Assembly (NCBI GenBank): GCA_035516895.1
Contig: DATIZY010000249.1
Coordinates: 1-42,170, forward strand
DNA: 42,170 nucleotides
Reading direction: 5' to 3'
DNA from: Gp7-AA10 sp035516895
GTDB lineage: Bacteria > Acidobacteriota > Thermoanaerobaculia > Gp7-AA8
The notes under the pieces were generated by a model. The model searched no databases. It worked only from the letters and a program-made list of their open reading frames with translations, and was not told the DNA's origin. The position numbers and the translations under genes are program-made. Shown in pieces: positions 40,733 through 42,170 of this stretch; the stretch's first letter is position 1; every line of letters starts with the position of its first letter.

Positions 40733-42144
40733 CGTTCCTCCAGAACACGCGCCAGCCGCGACAGCGGCAGCGAGAGAACGAGATACAGCGCGGCGCAGAG
40801 CACGCCGGGAACGACCCAGCTGCCGATGTTCGCGGCGAAGATCTGCGTCTGCTTCGTCAGCTCGACGACCGTGATCACCGAGACGAGCGACGAGTCCTTG
40901 AGCAGCGCGACGAAGTCGTTCGTCATCGGCGCCAGCGCGAGGCGGAACGCCTGCGGTCCGCGGATCAGCCGCAGCACCTGCGTCTCCGTCAGGCCGAGCG
41001 TGCGCGCGGCTTCCAGCTGTCCGCGCGGAACCGCGAGGAGCGCGCCGCGATAGATCTCGCTCTCGTACGCCGCGTAGTTCAAACCGAGGCCTAACAGAGC
41101 GGCGAAAAACGCGGGGAGGAGGACGACGCTCGACAGGCCGTAGTACAAAACGAAGAGCTGCAGGAGCACCGGCGTACCGCGTACGACCTCGACGTAGATC
41201 GTCAGGATCGAGCGGATGAGCGCGTTGCCGTACACGCGCCCGCTGGCGATCACGATCCCGACGACGATTGCCAGCGCCATCGACGCGCACGAGAGAATGA
41301 TCGTGACGACGGACGCGCGGAGAAGCGCGGGGATGTACGCGGCAACGACGCTGCCGGCGTTCGTTGTCGGTTGTCTGTTCTCCGTTGTCCGTTGTTGTCC
41401 GGCCAGCACGCGGTGGAAGAACGCCGGTTGCGACGCGTCCCAGATTCCCCACTTCTGATAAATGCGCTCGAGCGTTCCGTCGCGCATCCGCGCTTTCAGC
41501 ACGTTGTTGATCTCGTCACGCAGCTCGCCGTTGCGTTTCGCGAGCACGACGACGTAGTGGCCCGGGATCACGGCTTGCGGCTCGATGTACAGGCCGCGGA
41601 TCGCGCGCGTGCGCCGCGCGGCGATGATGTTGTCGAGCAGCACGGCGTCGACCCTACCCTGCCGCAGATCGGTGTACGGATGCACGTCGTCGTCGTACGA
41701 GATGAGCGTCACCGGCTGGTCCTTCAGATAGTCGTACGCGATCGTGCCGCTGAGCGTCGCCACCTTGTGTCCGCGAAGATCGGCCATCGTGTGAAAGCGG
41801 TCGTGATCCTCCGCGCGCACGGTGATCACTTCATGAAATTCGTAGTACGGCACCGTGACCGCGTGCTCCGCGCGCCGCGCCGGCGTGTCCTCGACGCCGC
41901 TCATGCCCATCTCGAAGTCGCCGCGCTCGACCGACTGATCGATCTGCTGAAACGCGACCTGCACGAATTGCGGCTTTCGCCCGAGGCCTTTCGCGATCTC
42001 GCCCGCAACTTCGACGTCGAAGCCTCGCACCACCGAGGGATCGCGCGGATCCGCTTCGACGAACGGCGCGCCGCCTTCCTCATCGCCGCCCCAGCGGAGG
42101 GGCGGGAGGGCGGTCGCTGCGACGATCATTGCTGCCGCAATCAC
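40711..42144 (-). CDS. Fused amino-acid binding protein and ABC permease
   Basis: 477 residues from GTG 42144, but the frame is open to the right edge, so the true start may be outside. Residues about 25-240 are a family-3 solute-binding domain (VRGFDVEVAGEIAKGLGRKP, DFEMGMSGVEDTPARRAEHA, VDAVLLDN). Residues about 262-477 are a His/Glu/Gln-type permease (five hydrophobic segments; EVVRGTPVLLQLFVLYYGL, NYAAYESEIYRGALLAVPRG the EAA loop region). The linker (about 248-261, GQQRTTENRQPTTNAG) is encoded by heptamer array H. With the ATPase gene this makes a complete importer of a polar amino acid. Confidence 0.9.
   Translation of the reverse strand: MIAAAMIVAATALPPLRWGGDEEGGAPFVEADPRDPSVVRGFDVEVAGEIAKGLGRKPQFVQVAFQQIDQSVERGDFEMGMSGVEDTPARRAEHAVTVPYYEFHEVITVRAEDHDRFHTMADLRGHKVATLSGTIAYDYLKDQPVTLISYDDDVHPYTDLRQGRVDAVLLDNIIAARRTRAIRGLYIEPQAVIPGHYVVVLAKRNGELRDEINNVLKARMRDGTLERIYQKWGIWDASQPAFFHRVLAGQQRTTENRQPTTNAGSVVAAYIPALLRASVVTIILSCASMALAIVVGIVIASGRVYGNALIRSILTIYVEVVRGTPVLLQLFVLYYGLSSVVLLPAFFAALLGLGLNYAAYESEIYRGALLAVPRGQLEAARTLGLTETQVLRLIRGPQAFRLALAPMTNDFVALLKDSSLVSVITVVELTKQTQIFAANIGSWVVPGVLCAALYLVLSLPLSRLARVLEERWQAATS
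41362..41402. repeat. Heptamer array H (GGACAAC type), coding linker
   Basis: On the minus strand the units read ACAACGG, ACAACGG, AGAACAG, ACAACCG, ACAACGA. The array lies exactly between the binding-protein and permease domains of the fused transporter and is translated in frame. Only one orientation is seen. Confidence 0.8.
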
Positions 42145-42170
42145 AAGGATGAAGGATGAAGGATGAAGGA
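42144..42170. repeat. Heptamer array I (GGATGAA type), runs off right edge
   Basis: Three GGATGAA units and a partial one at the window edge, immediately upstream of (and in frame with) the binding protein-permease gene on the minus strand, encoding LHPSSFIL. The unit is identical to array G. The opposite arm, if any, lies outside the window. Confidence 0.8.

Noticed and set aside
1..42170. Prophage, insertion sequence with transposase, toxin-antitoxin or antiphage defence island
   Set aside because: No integrase, transposase, structural phage gene, toxin-antitoxin pair or defence nuclease could be recognised on either strand.

Overview
The window is a high-GC, gene-dense bacterial chromosome segment with about 44 protein genes, one tRNA, no phage genes, no insertion sequence with a transposase and no CRISPR array. 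Several traits suggest a didermic, soil- or sediment-type bacterium, most plausibly Acidobacteriota (Thermoanaerobaculia-like): two large Hanks-type kinases (one fused to a beta-propeller), a TonB-like protein, lipid A type glycosyltransferases, a SurA-N protein, a DivIVA homologue, archaeal-length Psd, and many short palindromic or tandem-repeat elements. The placement is inference. Most gene functions are housekeeping.

Layout. 1-1.2 kb: imidazolonepropionase, cut by the left edge. 1.3-4.3 kb (minus): a run of C4 zinc-ribbon coiled-coil protein, RNase HI, YggS, YggT and DivIVA, resembling the ylm/division cluster of Gram-positives without sepF, preceded by a CAU tRNA. 4.3-6.7 kb: LysM protein and lytic transglycosylase. 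6.8-8.3 kb: GT2 glycosyltransferase, LAB_N membrane protein and AMMECR1 protein, overlapping. 8.4-11.8 kb: TatD nuclease, thiolase, M20 peptidase. 11.9-15.6 kb: a membrane Ser/Thr kinase divergent from three overlapping genes (zinc ribbon-TonB, zinc ribbon-TM, TM-helical repeat). 15.6-22.7 kb: serine beta-lactamase-like hydrolase, SMC, PAP2 phosphatase and GT83 glycosyltransferase. 22.8-26.7 kb (plus): DUF465 protein, psd-pssA (phosphatidylethanolamine synthesis), a degenerate aspartate-semialdehyde dehydrogenase-like protein, PrxQ/Bcp and a lipoprotein. 26.7-28.9 kb (minus): aminotransferase, PrmA and a small membrane protein. 29-33.8 kb (minus): hrcA-grpE-dnaK-dnaJ heat-shock operon. 33.8-38.2 kb (plus): SurA-N protein, kinase/propeller protein, TauE permease. 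38.2-42.2 kb (minus): S9 peptidase, an amino-acid ABC ATPase and a fused binding protein-permease.

The most unusual layer is the repeats. At least nine loci carry tandem 7-bp repeats, usually as two inverted arms. The heptamer differs between loci (GCGTCAG, GCGGGTG, GGATGAA, GCGAGCA, GGACAAC, AGGACTG types), but the loci almost always sit at a same-strand gene junction, against or over the next gene's 5' end. Three run into the N-terminal hydrophobic segments of exported or membrane proteins, and one forms the linker of the fused binding protein-permease. A second family, a short CCGGCTTCAGCCGG-centred palindrome, has expanded in frame inside the SMC hinge (seven copies) and in two other genes. 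Larger palindromic elements lie between dnaK and dnaJ, upstream of the thiolase gene and at the end of yggT.
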